From contig NZ_CP104311.1 of assembly GCF_036864975.1 (NCBI RefSeq), positions 3,041,513 through 3,105,512 on the forward strand: DNA of 64,000 bases, written 5' to 3'. The position numbers and the translations under genes were made by a program. Each line of letters begins with the position of its first letter. Positions within the stretch are counted from its first letter, which is position 1. The notes beneath the pieces are model-generated. The model searched no databases. It was not told where the DNA came from and was given only the letters and a program-made list of their open reading frames with translations. Positions 44,782-52,971 of this stretch are shown here, in pieces. Source of the stretch: Methylococcus capsulatus. GTDB lineage: Bacteria > Pseudomonadota > Gammaproteobacteria > Methylococcales > Methylococcaceae.

Positions 44782-45759
44782 GTGTCGCCCATGTTGAACC
44801 TGCGGATACTTTCTTCGAAACCCCGGACCCTGCGGGGGCTGTTGGCCATGCTGTCCGCCTCGCTGCTGTTTTCCTTGATGAGCGTCTCGGTTTACGCGCT
44901 CGGCGTCAGGCATCCCGAGCTGCCGACGATGACTGTGAGTTTTTTCCGGATCATCATTAACCTCGCCATTCTCTTACTTCCCGCACTGATCCGCTCACGG
45001 GTGCCTTCCCTGCTCGGCGACATGCGCCCGTCCCTGTGGCTGCGCGGCCTGTTCGGCTCGTTGGCGCTGATCCTGTCCTTCATCTCGATCCAGCGAATCG
45101 GCCCGGGAGAAGCGTCGTTTCTCGGCGCCAGCAGCGGCGTATTCGTGGCTTTGCTCGGCCCGAAAGTACTGGCCCAGAGGAACAGCGGCCGAATCTGGGC
45201 CGCGCTGGCCGGCTCCTTGGCCGGACTGTACCTGCTGCTGATGCCACGCGCGGATGTTTCCGACGAACTGGGCAGACTGATGGCCTTGAGCTCGGGACTG
45301 CTCAGCGCGCTCGCCTATCTGATGGTCGCCCGCGCCGGCCGCAGCAATCCACCCGGCACCGTTGTGTTCTATTTCTGCGCTGTGGCCATTCCAATGCACC
45401 TGGCCTGGTTCGGAGTGAGGGGATTCAAGCTACCGCAGGAAGGGGACGCATGGGCATTGCTCCTCCTTTGCGGTCTGGCCGCGAGCGGTGCACAGGTCCT
45501 GATGACACGAGCGTACCAGGAATCCCCTGCGGCTCTGGTAAGCGCAGTGAGCTACGCCACCCCCGTATTCAATCTGGCCTTCGGCTGGCTATTGTTTGCC
45601 AAGGTTCCGGTCGGGACGGCACTCGCCGGCTGTGCCATGATCTTGTTTTGCGGCGTACTGTTGCCGTTTCTGAGCAACCACTGCTCCCAACCATCCCTTC
45701 CGAGCGGTGGAAGGCGCAAGCACATGGACAAAGAATCACGACCGCGACGATGGATATGA
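44782..45759 (+). CDS. DMT-superfamily (EamA) permease
   Basis: A 325-residue transporter with ten membrane segments in two EamA repeats. MLSASLLFSLMSVSVYALG and FFRIIINLAILL open the first repeat; LMALSSGLLSALAYLMVARAGR opens the second, which ends with SAVSYATPVFNLAFGWLLFAKVPVG. It would export or import a metabolite; S-adenosylmethionine- or RhaT-like roles are possible but not supported specifically. GTG at 44782 has GAGG at suitable distance; an ATG three codons later is the alternative. Confidence 0.85.
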   Translation: MSPMLNLRILSSKPRTLRGLLAMLSASLLFSLMSVSVYALGVRHPELPTMTVSFFRIIINLAILLLPALIRSRVPSLLGDMRPSLWLRGLFGSLALILSFISIQRIGPGEASFLGASSGVFVALLGPKVLAQRNSGRIWAALAGSLAGLYLLLMPRADVSDELGRLMALSSGLLSALAYLMVARAGRSNPPGTVVFYFCAVAIPMHLAWFGVRGFKLPQEGDAWALLLLCGLAASGAQVLMTRAYQESPAALVSAVSYATPVFNLAFGWLLFAKVPVGTALAGCAMILFCGVLLPFLSNHCSQPSLPSGGRRKHMDKESRPRRWI

Positions 45760-45811
45760 ATCAGGTTCTCCCCGAAGGCAGGTACCCCAAAAACCTCCGG
45801 GGGTCGTGTCA

Positions 45812-45830
45812 TTCGGGTCGCCCACCCGAA
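45812..45830. other. Perfect hairpin between the DMT permease and coiled-coil genes
   Basis: TTCGGGT (45812-45818) and ACCCGAA (45824-45830) form a 7-bp stem with a 5-base loop, between the convergent stops at 45759 and 45904. There is no T-run, so termination is possible but not shown. Confidence 0.35.
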
Positions 45831-45903
45831 GGGCTTGCTGCAGAAAGGCCACCCGGCTGCCGCGACTCCGCCGGGCACGACGGGTTTTGTCGGGGAGCCT
45901 GGT

Positions 45904-46413
45904 CTACGGGTTGGGCAGATGGGCGAGGAACCATTCCAGCAGCCGGATCATTCCCACCACCGCACCGACGGAACCGACCACCCAGAGGGTCTGGCGATGG
46001 ATGGCCTGCGTCAGACGCACTTCCACCTCCTTGATTTCCTTTTGCAGCCTGGCCTCCACCTCGCGGATTTCCAGGCGGGTTTTTTCGATCTCCAGACGAA
46101 GCGTCGCCTCAATTTCCTTGATCTGCTTTTGCAGCCTGGCGTCGATCTCTTTCATGTCCAGCCGGATCGACTCGATCTCCGTCCGCAATCCGGCTTCGAC
46201 TTCCTTGATTTCCTTCTGCAGTCTCGCTTCGACTTCCTTGATCTCCTTCTGCAGCCGCAATTCGGTCTCGCGCACCTGGCCGGCGGTCGCCACGTCCTTC
46301 AACTGGGGATAGCGGTCCTCCAGATGCTCGAAGGCTTCCGCGATCAGTTTGGCGCGCGTCTTGTCCTCGCCCGCCTCGGTCAGTTGTTCGTACAGTCGTA
46401 ACGCTACGCTCAT
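45904..46413 (-). CDS. Coiled-coil protein with C-terminal membrane anchor
   Basis: A 169-residue protein. The N-terminal helix region (SVALRLYEQLTEAGEDKTRAKLIAEAFEHLEDRYPQL) is followed by near-perfect 11-residue repeats from about 50 to 135 (consensus RLQKEIKEVEA), then a hydrophobic C-terminal anchor (LWVVGSVGAVVGMIRLLEWFLAHL). The layout resembles the DUF1640/CCDC90-like family, bacterial relatives of mitochondrial calcium-uniporter regulators and complex assembly factors. Function in bacteria is unknown. Confidence 0.72.
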   Translation of the reverse strand: MSVALRLYEQLTEAGEDKTRAKLIAEAFEHLEDRYPQLKDVATAGQVRETELRLQKEIKEVEARLQKEIKEVEAGLRTEIESIRLDMKEIDARLQKQIKEIEATLRLEIEKTRLEIREVEARLQKEIKEVEVRLTQAIHRQTLWVVGSVGAVVGMIRLLEWFLAHLPNP

Positions 46414-46574
46414 GGTCGTCCCGGAAACGCCTTGCGTCGCAGTTTAGCATGGGCCCGCTGACCCGCCGAACGGCCCCAGCGCCCGGACGAGGCTCGCCGG
46501 TCCGTTACGGGGGAAGGGGAGGAAAACGAAATTCCCGTCCGAGATGGCCGGCGGGCGTTTCGTCAGAGAGCCGC

Positions 46575-46595
46575 CCTTACGAACCGAGCGTAAGG
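46575..46595. other. Hairpin in the 294-base gap before the coiled-coil gene
   Basis: CCTTACG (46575-46581) and CGTAAGG (46589-46595) form a 7-bp stem with a 7-base loop. The gap 46414-46707 holds no gene; it must carry the promoter of the coiled-coil gene, which I could not identify, and the terminator at 46615-46636. Confidence 0.35.
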
Positions 46596-46614
46596 ACAGC
46601 AAGACAACGTCATT

Positions 46615-46636
46615 CAAAGAAAAACCGCCCGGCGGT
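46615..46636 (-). terminator. Intrinsic terminator after the DUF2231 gene
   Basis: On the minus strand ACCGC-CGG-GCGGT is followed directly by TTTTTCTTT. This is a short GC-rich stem with a good U-tract, about 70 bases after the stop of the DUF2231 gene. Confidence 0.7.
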
Positions 46637-46707
46637 CGCGAAAGCCTCTGCGGCCTACGGCACTTCGCGACATCCTGACGTCGGCGACCGAAGCGTAGTG
46701 GATGAAA

Positions 46708-47367
46708 TCACCAGGACTCGGCGCCGCCGTGTTCGTGGTGGTGTGCGGCATCCTCGGATTGGAGATTTTTCACGCCCACGCCGTGCTGGTAGACCATCAA
46801 TCCACCCAGGTCGGCACCGAAGAACATCGCCGTCACCATGATGCCCGCCAGAAACAGGTGAAACACGTTGGCCATACCGGAGAAGCGGTATCGGGCGATC
46901 AACCTCCAGAGGGAAAGACCGAGGGCGAGACTGGTGACCGTGAGACCCAGCCGTTCGTGCCATTCCAGGATCTCGTGCACCGCTTCGCCGTGTGGAACGA
47001 AGCTCGCAGCGTACAGTCCCGCCGCAGCCGCCGATGCGGCTCCCAATGTTCCCAAGTACAGCATCCAGCTCGCGACCATTCGCAGTTCCCGTTTGCCCAT
47101 GGCCACGGCAATCAGGTCGAGCAGAAAAAACGCGTTCAAGAAAGCAATCGGGAAATGCACCAGGAGGGGATGGATGTTGGGAGCGAGGGCTACAAGCCCC
47201 GGCAGGAATTCGAACGGACTGCCGCCATCGAAAAACCGGGTCGTCGAATCGAGCAAGCTGTCCAGCAACCCGACCCAACCCGCGCTCCCCCCATCGCCCG
47301 CGCCGTGTACCGCGGGGATGAGAGATCCGCTGCCGTCCAAAACCGGCCAGCCGCCCAAAAATGCCAT
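46708..47367 (-). CDS. DUF2231-family membrane protein
   Basis: A 219-residue protein with a Gly-rich N-terminal part and four membrane segments from about residue 63 on. The family pattern NIHPLLVHFPIAFLNAFFLLDLIAV, HEILEWHERLGLT, and HLFLAGIMVTAMFFGADLGGLMVYQHGVGV is plain. Several His sit inside or at the ends of the helices, which would allow heme binding, but this is inference. The C-terminus is His-rich (HHHEHGG). GGAG precedes the ATG. Confidence 0.8.
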   Translation of the reverse strand: MAFLGGWPVLDGSGSLIPAVHGAGDGGSAGWVGLLDSLLDSTTRFFDGGSPFEFLPGLVALAPNIHPLLVHFPIAFLNAFFLLDLIAVAMGKRELRMVASWMLYLGTLGAASAAAAGLYAASFVPHGEAVHEILEWHERLGLTVTSLALGLSLWRLIARYRFSGMANVFHLFLAGIMVTAMFFGADLGGLMVYQHGVGVKNLQSEDAAHHHEHGGAESW

Positions 47368-47466
47368 GATGCACTCCGCGTCTTATCCAGACGCAGCATC
47401 CTAAAGGATCAGAGCTGGACTTGCCATCCCCGTGTCGGCCAAGTCATCCAAGACTGCCGGCAACGC

Positions 47467-48792
47467 TCAGCGTGAGCGGGCAAGACGCAGTTTTTCTCCG
47501 CTCCTGCCCGCAGCGGCGATGGCAGGACGGGTAGTCCTGGCTTTGGCGGCCTGACGGGGACTTGCGGCCAAATGGGTATGGCCTGCCTTGCCATGCAGGG
47601 GTTTGGAGAACCGGACATAAGGAGTCTGGCCCGCCTTCAGTGGTTTGGCCGGTGCCTTGTGCGACCTCAGGCGAGGAAGCGGTACGGGCGGATCGCCCGC
47701 TACTCTGAAGGGACTGGGCGCGTGATCCAGCGGACTTTCGTAATTCACTCCTTCGGGAAAGAATCGGTCCGGATCGCTGGCGATCTCCACCGCGGCCAGA
47801 AACTCCGCATAGTAGTTGCGGGAAGCAAAGCCAAACAGCGGATGGTCGTAATCCTGGACGATGCGTTCGAAGTTGTGTCCGTAGGTGCTCTTCGCTTTCT
47901 GCATGCCGCCGATGCCGTGATTATAGGAAGTCACGGCCAGCGGCCAGCTTCCCAACTTACCGTAGGCGTGACTGAGATAGCGTGCTGCACCGTGGGCGGA
48001 GGCGATGGGGTCCAGACGCGCGGCAACGCTGTCCTGGCCGTTCATGAAGATTTTGGCGGCTCCGGCAGTGAACTGCCAAATGCCGACCGCACCTGCGGAA
48101 GACCTCGCATTGGCTTGGAAGGAAGACTCCACGTGGGGCAGAAACGCCAATTCCTCCGGCAAACCGGCATTGCGGAAAATGCGGCGGAAATGCTCGTCAT
48201 AACGCCCGCTGATTTCCAACCCACGCTTGAACCGCTCCCGCAATCCACGCTGATAGCGAAGACGCTCGGCAGCACCTCGTATAGCCGTCCGGACGTCGGC
48301 CTGCTCGGCGATCCGCCGGGCCAGCTGCTGGTCGGCGGCGTCCAGCGGCACCCGTGATGCCAGCTTGTCCTCCAGGGTTCGCAAGCGGTATTTCCAGTAA
48401 TCGAACCGCTCCTGCAGCCGGACTTTCTGGCTGGGCGTGAAACCGCCGCCGGCCTCCCCAGGCAGGTCGACGACCTCATAGACCAGGCCGAGGTAGCGGT
48501 CATCGTGCAGCGCGACCTGGGATCGACTCCATTCTGCATAGACTTTGCGCCAGAAGGCGACCTGAGGTTCGAGCGTGGGGTAGCGGGGAAACACCCCCAG
48601 ATAACGGGTCATGTACTCCGCCCGTGGCCGGCTCCTCGGCATGAAATCAAAATCCCGGGGCGAGGCCGATCCGGTGGAAGGGACTGCCTGAACCGGTGAA
48701 TCCTTTTTAGGCGCCACGGTGCGCGAAGAACACGCGACGAGCAGCAACACCGGAGCGATGCACACCAACCCTCGAGCAAATGGCTTGAACAT
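47467..48792 (-). CDS. Lytic transglycosylase (MltD-like, SLT domain)
   Basis: A 441-residue outer-membrane lipoprotein (lipobox LVAC, Cys21). After an N-terminal helical region (about 60-215) comes an SLT domain with the catalytic Glu in LPHVESSFQANARSSAGAVGIWQFT and the motifs DPIASAHGAARYL and AVTSYNHGIGGMQKA. It cleaves peptidoglycan glycan strands with formation of 1,6-anhydromuramyl ends. The C-terminal tail of about 60 residues is basic and Pro/Ala-rich; no LysM repeats are visible, unlike typical MltD. AAGGGGGAT precedes the ATG. Confidence 0.85.
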   Translation of the reverse strand: MFKPFARGLVCIAPVLLLVACSSRTVAPKKDSPVQAVPSTGSASPRDFDFMPRSRPRAEYMTRYLGVFPRYPTLEPQVAFWRKVYAEWSRSQVALHDDRYLGLVYEVVDLPGEAGGGFTPSQKVRLQERFDYWKYRLRTLEDKLASRVPLDAADQQLARRIAEQADVRTAIRGAAERLRYQRGLRERFKRGLEISGRYDEHFRRIFRNAGLPEELAFLPHVESSFQANARSSAGAVGIWQFTAGAAKIFMNGQDSVAARLDPIASAHGAARYLSHAYGKLGSWPLAVTSYNHGIGGMQKAKSTYGHNFERIVQDYDHPLFGFASRNYYAEFLAAVEIASDPDRFFPEGVNYESPLDHAPSPFRVAGDPPVPLPRLRSHKAPAKPLKAGQTPYVRFSKPLHGKAGHTHLAASPRQAAKARTTRPAIAAAGRSGEKLRLARSR

Positions 48793-48954
48793 AAGCGTAT
48801 CCCCCTTGACATGCGCCGGCGCCCTCCCTTTTAGCTCAATACCTCAGCCGGCATGACGGAATCGTCGTCGGGCGTCGGTGACGCTATGGTATTGTAGTCC
48901 GTTGCCGGGAGACGACAACCATAGCGGCAATGGCTCGCCGGCCGCCTTTATTTC

Positions 48955-49461
48955 CTACTGCGATTTGGGCATCAATGGTAAAGATGCGCCGATTTCCACA
49001 TCTTCTGCCCCCTGCAGAACGTTTTCCACCTGGAGAAAGCGCGCACCGATTTTTTTCGAAAGAGCTTTCGCCAGCTTACCGTAATACTTTTCCAGTAAAG
49101 CCGTGCGCGATTTACGGAATTCCAGGGCTGCCCTGACCAGCTCGTCGGCCTTGGTTTCGCTGATGGTGTCGAAATTGGCCGCGTAGTCGTTGATCAAGGC
49201 GTAGCGGGCGTCATTCAATTTCATCAGATCTGCTTCATATTGATGGTAGATCGACCAGAATTTCTTGCTATGGACCTCGTCCAAGTCCATCGCATCGGCA
49301 AGGAATTCGCGTTTTTCCATGCGGATGGTGGCACGAAACAGCGCCAGCTCGTCCTGTTCGACAGGTTTCATCACTGGCAGAGGTTGTTTCACGGCATGGA
49401 CATCGATGCCGGCAAGCAGCAGGGAAACCGCCATTGCGGCCGCAGGGAAGGTCTTTGTCAT
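48955..49461 (-). CDS. Exported helical protein of unknown function
   Basis: A 168-residue protein with a signal peptide (hydrophobic 7-18, cleavage near VHA). The mature part is helical and charged (EFLADAMDLDEVHSKKFWSIYHQYEADLMKLNDARYALINDYAANFDTI...). The general pattern recalls Spy/CpxP-like periplasmic helical proteins, but the LTxxQ motifs are not convincing. I do not assign a function. Confidence 0.68.
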   Translation of the reverse strand: MTKTFPAAAMAVSLLLAGIDVHAVKQPLPVMKPVEQDELALFRATIRMEKREFLADAMDLDEVHSKKFWSIYHQYEADLMKLNDARYALINDYAANFDTISETKADELVRAALEFRKSRTALLEKYYGKLAKALSKKIGARFLQVENVLQGAEDVEIGASLPLMPKSQ

Positions 49462-49541
49462 GGAAAGGGGCCGCTCCAGACATCATGAGGTTTCACCATA
49501 TCATAGGCCAGCCGCTGTCCAAATGCACCGGGTTATCTGCG

Positions 49542-50387
49542 TCAAACGGTGAGCATTACCCGATAGTTCCCGCCGATCACCAGATACTCGGCCTCCCCGC
49601 GCAAAGGATGGCGCGGCAGCAGATCGTTGAAGAACAGGAGTTTCACGACCGGCACTTCGGTTTCGAGGATATAGGCACCGAATTGCCCCGCCTGCGTCCG
49701 GTCAGCGGAGAAAGAAACGATGTTGTTGAGGCGCACGAGGATTTCCCGTCCGTTGCCGGCCCCCAGGGGACAGAACTCACCGAGACTGTCGACCCCGCGA
49801 TAGAGCTTGACATGACGGCGCGCCGGCGTCTTGAACTTTGCGATCGCCCATTGGCAAAACTCGAAGAGCAGGTCGAGTTGCAGATAGATGCAGTTGTTGT
49901 GGAAGCGGCTCGCCATTTTCTCTTCGACATAGTCCATCCAGGCCGGGGTGCCAAAACCGGTCAGCGGCTGCTTATGGAAAGTGGGAAACAGACCGAAGCG
50001 GCTCTCGACCCAGCCCTTCAAGACCGCTCCTTGTGGATTGTTGGAATCGAAGCCCCAATCCTGCAGCAAGCGTAGGTAACTGCCCCGGACCCGCCACCGC
50101 CCCTGCCGGTCTTCGCCGAGACGCTGCTCCTCCTCGAAACCGAACACGACGCTCAGGTAATCCTGGAAAACATCGCCCGCCTCCTGGAGGTTCTCGCAGC
50201 GGCCCAGCCTGGCGAACAAACCGCTGTTGGCCTCACGAGTACCGTGGATACGCAAAGGCAAAGGATCCTGGTTGAAATCAGGGCTTGTGAGAAGACCCGT
50301 GGGAATGCCGACGAGATTGGTGCTATGCCCGGCGAGGGCAACGTTAGGGGAACGATGACTTTTAAAAGTGGAAAGCGAGCTGGCCAT
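49542..50387 (-). CDS. draT: NAD+--dinitrogenase-reductase ADP-ribosyltransferase
   Basis: A 281-residue enzyme that switches nitrogenase off by ADP-ribosylating an arginine of NifH when ammonium or darkness/energy shortage is sensed. Family stretches are clear: GHSTNLVGIPTGLLTSPDFNQDPLPLRIHG, VFQDYLSVVFGFE, LKGWVESRFGLFPTFHK, KLYRGVDSLGEF, RLNNIVSFSADRTQAGQFGAYILE and LLPRHPLRGEAEYLVIGGNYRV. AAGGTG precedes the ATG. It is the last gene of the nif accessory operon, 60 bases after clpX. No draG is next to it in the window. Confidence 0.95.
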   Translation of the reverse strand: MASSLSTFKSHRSPNVALAGHSTNLVGIPTGLLTSPDFNQDPLPLRIHGTREANSGLFARLGRCENLQEAGDVFQDYLSVVFGFEEEQRLGEDRQGRWRVRGSYLRLLQDWGFDSNNPQGAVLKGWVESRFGLFPTFHKQPLTGFGTPAWMDYVEEKMASRFHNNCIYLQLDLLFEFCQWAIAKFKTPARRHVKLYRGVDSLGEFCPLGAGNGREILVRLNNIVSFSADRTQAGQFGAYILETEVPVVKLLFFNDLLPRHPLRGEAEYLVIGGNYRVMLTV

Positions 50388-50446
50388 GGCACCTTAGGGT
50401 ATCACCGGAAGGCGCGTCCGAGTGTTCCCTGGTGTCCGCCATAGGA

Positions 50447-51754
50447 TCAAACTTCGCCGGGCGCCAACCGCGTTCCTCCCGGCTCCTCTTCGGCCCTGAC
50501 CAGTGTCACGGGCGCCTTTCCATCCACCGTATCGGCATCGACGACGCATTGGCGCACGTCGGGCTGGGAAGGAATCTCGAACATCGGACGACGGAGGATG
50601 TGCTCGATGATGCTGCGCAGACCGCGCGCGCCAGTGTCGCGCTCGATGGTACGTGCGGCGATGCGGCGGATCGCAGTCTCGGTGAACACCAACTCGACGC
50701 CTTCGTAGGCGAACAGTTTCTGGTATTGCCGCACCAGGGCGTCGCGGGGCTCGGTGAGAATGCGGACGAAGGCCGCTTCGTCCAGCGGCTCCAGGGGCGC
50801 GATGACGGGGAAACGGCCGATGAACTCGGGGATCAGGCCGAAGCGCCGCAGGTCTTCGGGCTGGATTTCTGCCAGCAACTCCTCCAGAGGCGGCCTTTTG
50901 GCCTCCTGCATGGGCGCGTGGAAACCGATCTCGCCACGCGGGGGACCGATGCGCTTTTCCACGTGTTTTTCCAGCCCTGGGAAGGCGCCGCCCGCGATGA
51001 AGAGGATGTTGCGGGTGTCGATCGTGACCTCTTCCCCGCCTCCGCTCCCTTCCCGGCGCCGGCCGCGGGCCGCCACCTTGACCTGACTGCCCTCGACGAA
51101 GCGCAGCAGCGCCTGTTGTACGCCTTCGCCGGAAATGTCGCGGGTGTTGATCGCCATTTCCGGACTCTTCGCCAGCTTGTCGACTTCGTCGATGTAGACG
51201 ATGCCCCACTCGGCCCGTTCGACGCTACTGTCGGCGGCCTCCAGCAGACGGACCAGGATGTTCTCGACATCGTCGCCGACATAACCGGCCTGGGTGAGTG
51301 TGGTCGCATCGGCCACGACGAAAGGCACGCCGACGATGCGCGCCAGGGTGCTGGCAAGCAAGGTCTTGCCGGTGCCGGTCGGCCCGATCATCAGAATGTT
51401 GGATTTGCCGACCTGGACCTCGGCTTCGTCCCCGGCCAGCCCGAGAATCTCCCGGCTCTCGTGGCGGAGGCGCTTGTAGTGATTGTAGACCGCAACGGAG
51501 AGGATTTCCTTGGACAGTTCCTGGCCGATCACATACTGGTCGAGGTGACGTTTGATGTCCTCCGGCTTGGGGACATTACCGTGCAGCTCTGCCATCGAGC
51601 GCTTGCGTCCCCAGTTGGTCACGACCTGTTCGGCCAGCCGTACACAGGCTTCGCAGATCTGGCCCTCGATGCCCGCGATGAGCGGGGTGTCCCGGCCTTG
51701 CTCGATGCCGCAAAAGGAACAGTGCTGGATCTTCGCCGGCGCGTCGCTGCTCAT
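50447..51754 (-). CDS. clpX: ClpX-type AAA+ unfoldase, nif-associated paralogue
   Basis: A 435-residue ClpX with a zinc-binding domain (Cys12, Cys15, Cys34, Cys37), Walker A GPTGTGKT (124-131), pore loop AGYVGDD, Walker B IVYIDEVDK, sensor and arginine-finger regions (PEFIGRFPVIAPL), and an IGF tripeptide (EIGFHAP) in the region that docks on ClpP. No clpP or lon is adjacent, as would be usual for the housekeeping copy. Instead it stands between cysE and draT, like the second clpX in the Azotobacter nif region. The start at 51754 has GAGGAGG; the longer ORF overlaps cysE. Confidence 0.92.
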   Translation of the reverse strand: MSSDAPAKIQHCSFCGIEQGRDTPLIAGIEGQICEACVRLAEQVVTNWGRKRSMAELHGNVPKPEDIKRHLDQYVIGQELSKEILSVAVYNHYKRLRHESREILGLAGDEAEVQVGKSNILMIGPTGTGKTLLASTLARIVGVPFVVADATTLTQAGYVGDDVENILVRLLEAADSSVERAEWGIVYIDEVDKLAKSPEMAINTRDISGEGVQQALLRFVEGSQVKVAARGRRREGSGGGEEVTIDTRNILFIAGGAFPGLEKHVEKRIGPPRGEIGFHAPMQEAKRPPLEELLAEIQPEDLRRFGLIPEFIGRFPVIAPLEPLDEAAFVRILTEPRDALVRQYQKLFAYEGVELVFTETAIRRIAARTIERDTGARGLRSIIEHILRRPMFEIPSQPDVRQCVVDADTVDGKAPVTLVRAEEEPGGTRLAPGEV

Positions 51755-51780
51755 GCCGTCCTCCTCAAAGAGTTCGTGAT

Positions 51781-52527
51781 TCAAGATTCGGCTTCCGCAG
51801 GCTCCCTGCATACCGCCTCGCCGTCGCACTGCCGGCATTGATGGGCTGCTTCGACACGCCACTTCACCAGTTGGTCTTCCAGGATCTCGATTCGGTCCAG
51901 CAGGCATTGCACCGCCTTGCCGACTGGGTCGGGAATCAGATGGTGGTCCAGATCGATGCCGTGCGGGGCCGCATTGCGCGAACTCTTGGGCTGGACGACC
52001 CTGCCAGGGATGCCGACGACCGTGCAATAGGCCGGCACGTCCTTGATGACGACCGAATTCGCGCCAACGCGAACCTGGTCGCCGAGGACAATGGGTCCCA
52101 GAATCTTGGCGCCTGCGCCGATCAGCACCCCGTTACCCAGAGTGGGATGACGCTTGACCTTGTTCCACGAGGTACCGCCGAGGGTGACACCGTGATACAG
52201 CGTCACGTCGTCGCCGATCTCGGCGGTCTCGCCGATCACCACGCCGGCGCCGTGGTCAATGAAGAAGCGCCGGCCGATGGTCGCGCCGGGGTGAATGTCG
52301 ACGTTGGTCAGCCAGCGGGCAAACGCCGCCAGCAGCCGCGCGCTCAGCCGATGACCGGCGCGCCACAGGCGGTGGGCGATGCGGTGCAGCAGCACCGCGT
52401 GGACGCCGGGATAAGTCAGCATGACCTCCAGCCGGCTGCGCGCCGCCGGATCGCGCTCGAAGACGCAGCCGACGTCCTCGCGCAGGAGCTCTGCGAGGGA
52501 CAGCTTAGCGGCTTCGTTCCCTACCAC
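51781..52527 (-). CDS. cysE: Serine O-acetyltransferase, nif-associated
   Basis: About 248 residues. An N-terminal helical domain ([47 protein letters not shown]) is followed by the left-handed beta-helix with [44 protein letters not shown] and [13 protein letters not shown]. It acetylates serine for cysteine synthesis; in a nif setting it supplies cysteine for Fe-S clusters. The GTG start at 52527 overlaps the stop of the 55-codon ORF by 7 bases and has GGAG upstream, so it is probably translationally coupled. The gap to clpX is 26 bases. Confidence 0.92.
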   Translation of the reverse strand: MVGNEAAKLSLAELLREDVGCVFERDPAARSRLEVMLTYPGVHAVLLHRIAHRLWRAGHRLSARLLAAFARWLTNVDIHPGATIGRRFFIDHGAGVVIGETAEIGDDVTLYHGVTLGGTSWNKVKRHPTLGNGVLIGAGAKILGPIVLGDQVRVGANSVVIKDVPAYCTVVGIPGRVVQPKSSRNAAPHGIDLDHHLIPDPVGKAVQCLLDRIEILEDQLVKWRVEAAHQCRQCDGEAVCREPAEAES

Positions 52528-52688
52528 GGAACCACACTCCACGAGGTTCGCCCCGGAACCGGCGGCGCCGGAATGATGTAGAAAGGGTATTCCTCCTGGT
52601 CTTTCGGTGCTGTCTCCTGCTCCTTCGTAGGAACGCTGGGAATGACCGACTTGCAATCGTCCTGGTCGATGGATCCGTAACCGATCAT
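52521..52688 (-). CDS. 55-residue protein at the head of the nif accessory operon
   Basis: A short ORF from ATG 52688 with AGAGGTG upstream, ending within the cysE start. The product begins [19 protein letters not shown], is acidic in the middle and ends Pro/aromatic-rich ([22 protein letters not shown]). The start is fixed by the sigma-54 promoter at 52744-52759, which lies inside the longer upstream extension of the frame. I do not recognise the family. It is either a real small nif accessory protein or a leader that couples translation to cysE. Confidence 0.6.
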   Translation of the reverse strand: MIGYGSIDQDDCKSVIPSVPTKEQETAPKDQEEYPFYIIPAPPVPGRTSWSVVPW

Positions 52689-52743
52689 GGAACACCTCTT
52701 TTTTTTTCCTGAGAACACATAAAAAACTCTCGTAGAGGCCTCA

Positions 52744-52759
52744 AGCAACCGATGTGCCA
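52744..52759 (-). promoter_or_regulatory. Sigma-54 promoter of the cysE-clpX-draT operon
   Basis: The minus strand reads TGGCACATCGGTTGCT, matching the -24/-12 consensus TGGCACG-N4-TTGCW in all defined positions except one. GG and GC are correctly spaced. The expected start of transcription is near 52733, about 45 bases before the 55-codon ORF. RpoN promoters need an activator; a NifA-type site lies upstream. Confidence 0.85.
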
Positions 52760-52855
52760 TCATCACGAAGCATAGAGATCCCCATTGAATTCAATGCATT
52801 GCGCCCCGCACCTTGGTGCCGGCAGCGCACATCCCTGCGGTACCGGTCGGGGATT

Positions 52856-52871
52856 TGTAGGATTCATGACA
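52856..52871. promoter_or_regulatory. NifA upstream activator site
   Basis: TGT-AGGATTCATG-ACA is an exact TGT-N10-ACA NifA-binding motif. Its centre lies about 130 bases upstream of the expected sigma-54 transcription start on the minus strand, inside the usual 80-150 base range. It is also about 110 bases upstream of dgcN on the plus strand, where I see no matching -24/-12 element. Confidence 0.8.
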
Positions 52872-52971
52872 TGCGTTCCGGACGCGGTCCTCGGTCGACA
52901 TTTCACCGATTCCTGCTATGTCCCGGTATATGATGGACACAGGTCATCGTCCTTATCGGAGGAGTTCACGT

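Noticed and set aside
50432-51841. A 469-codon plus-strand ORF opposite clpX
   Set aside because: Antisense to an unmistakable ClpX; the frame follows its codon pattern.
52800-52971. A second sigma-54 promoter facing dgcN
   Set aside because: TGGTGCC near 52814 lacks a properly spaced TTGCW; no plus-strand -24/-12 element is supported.
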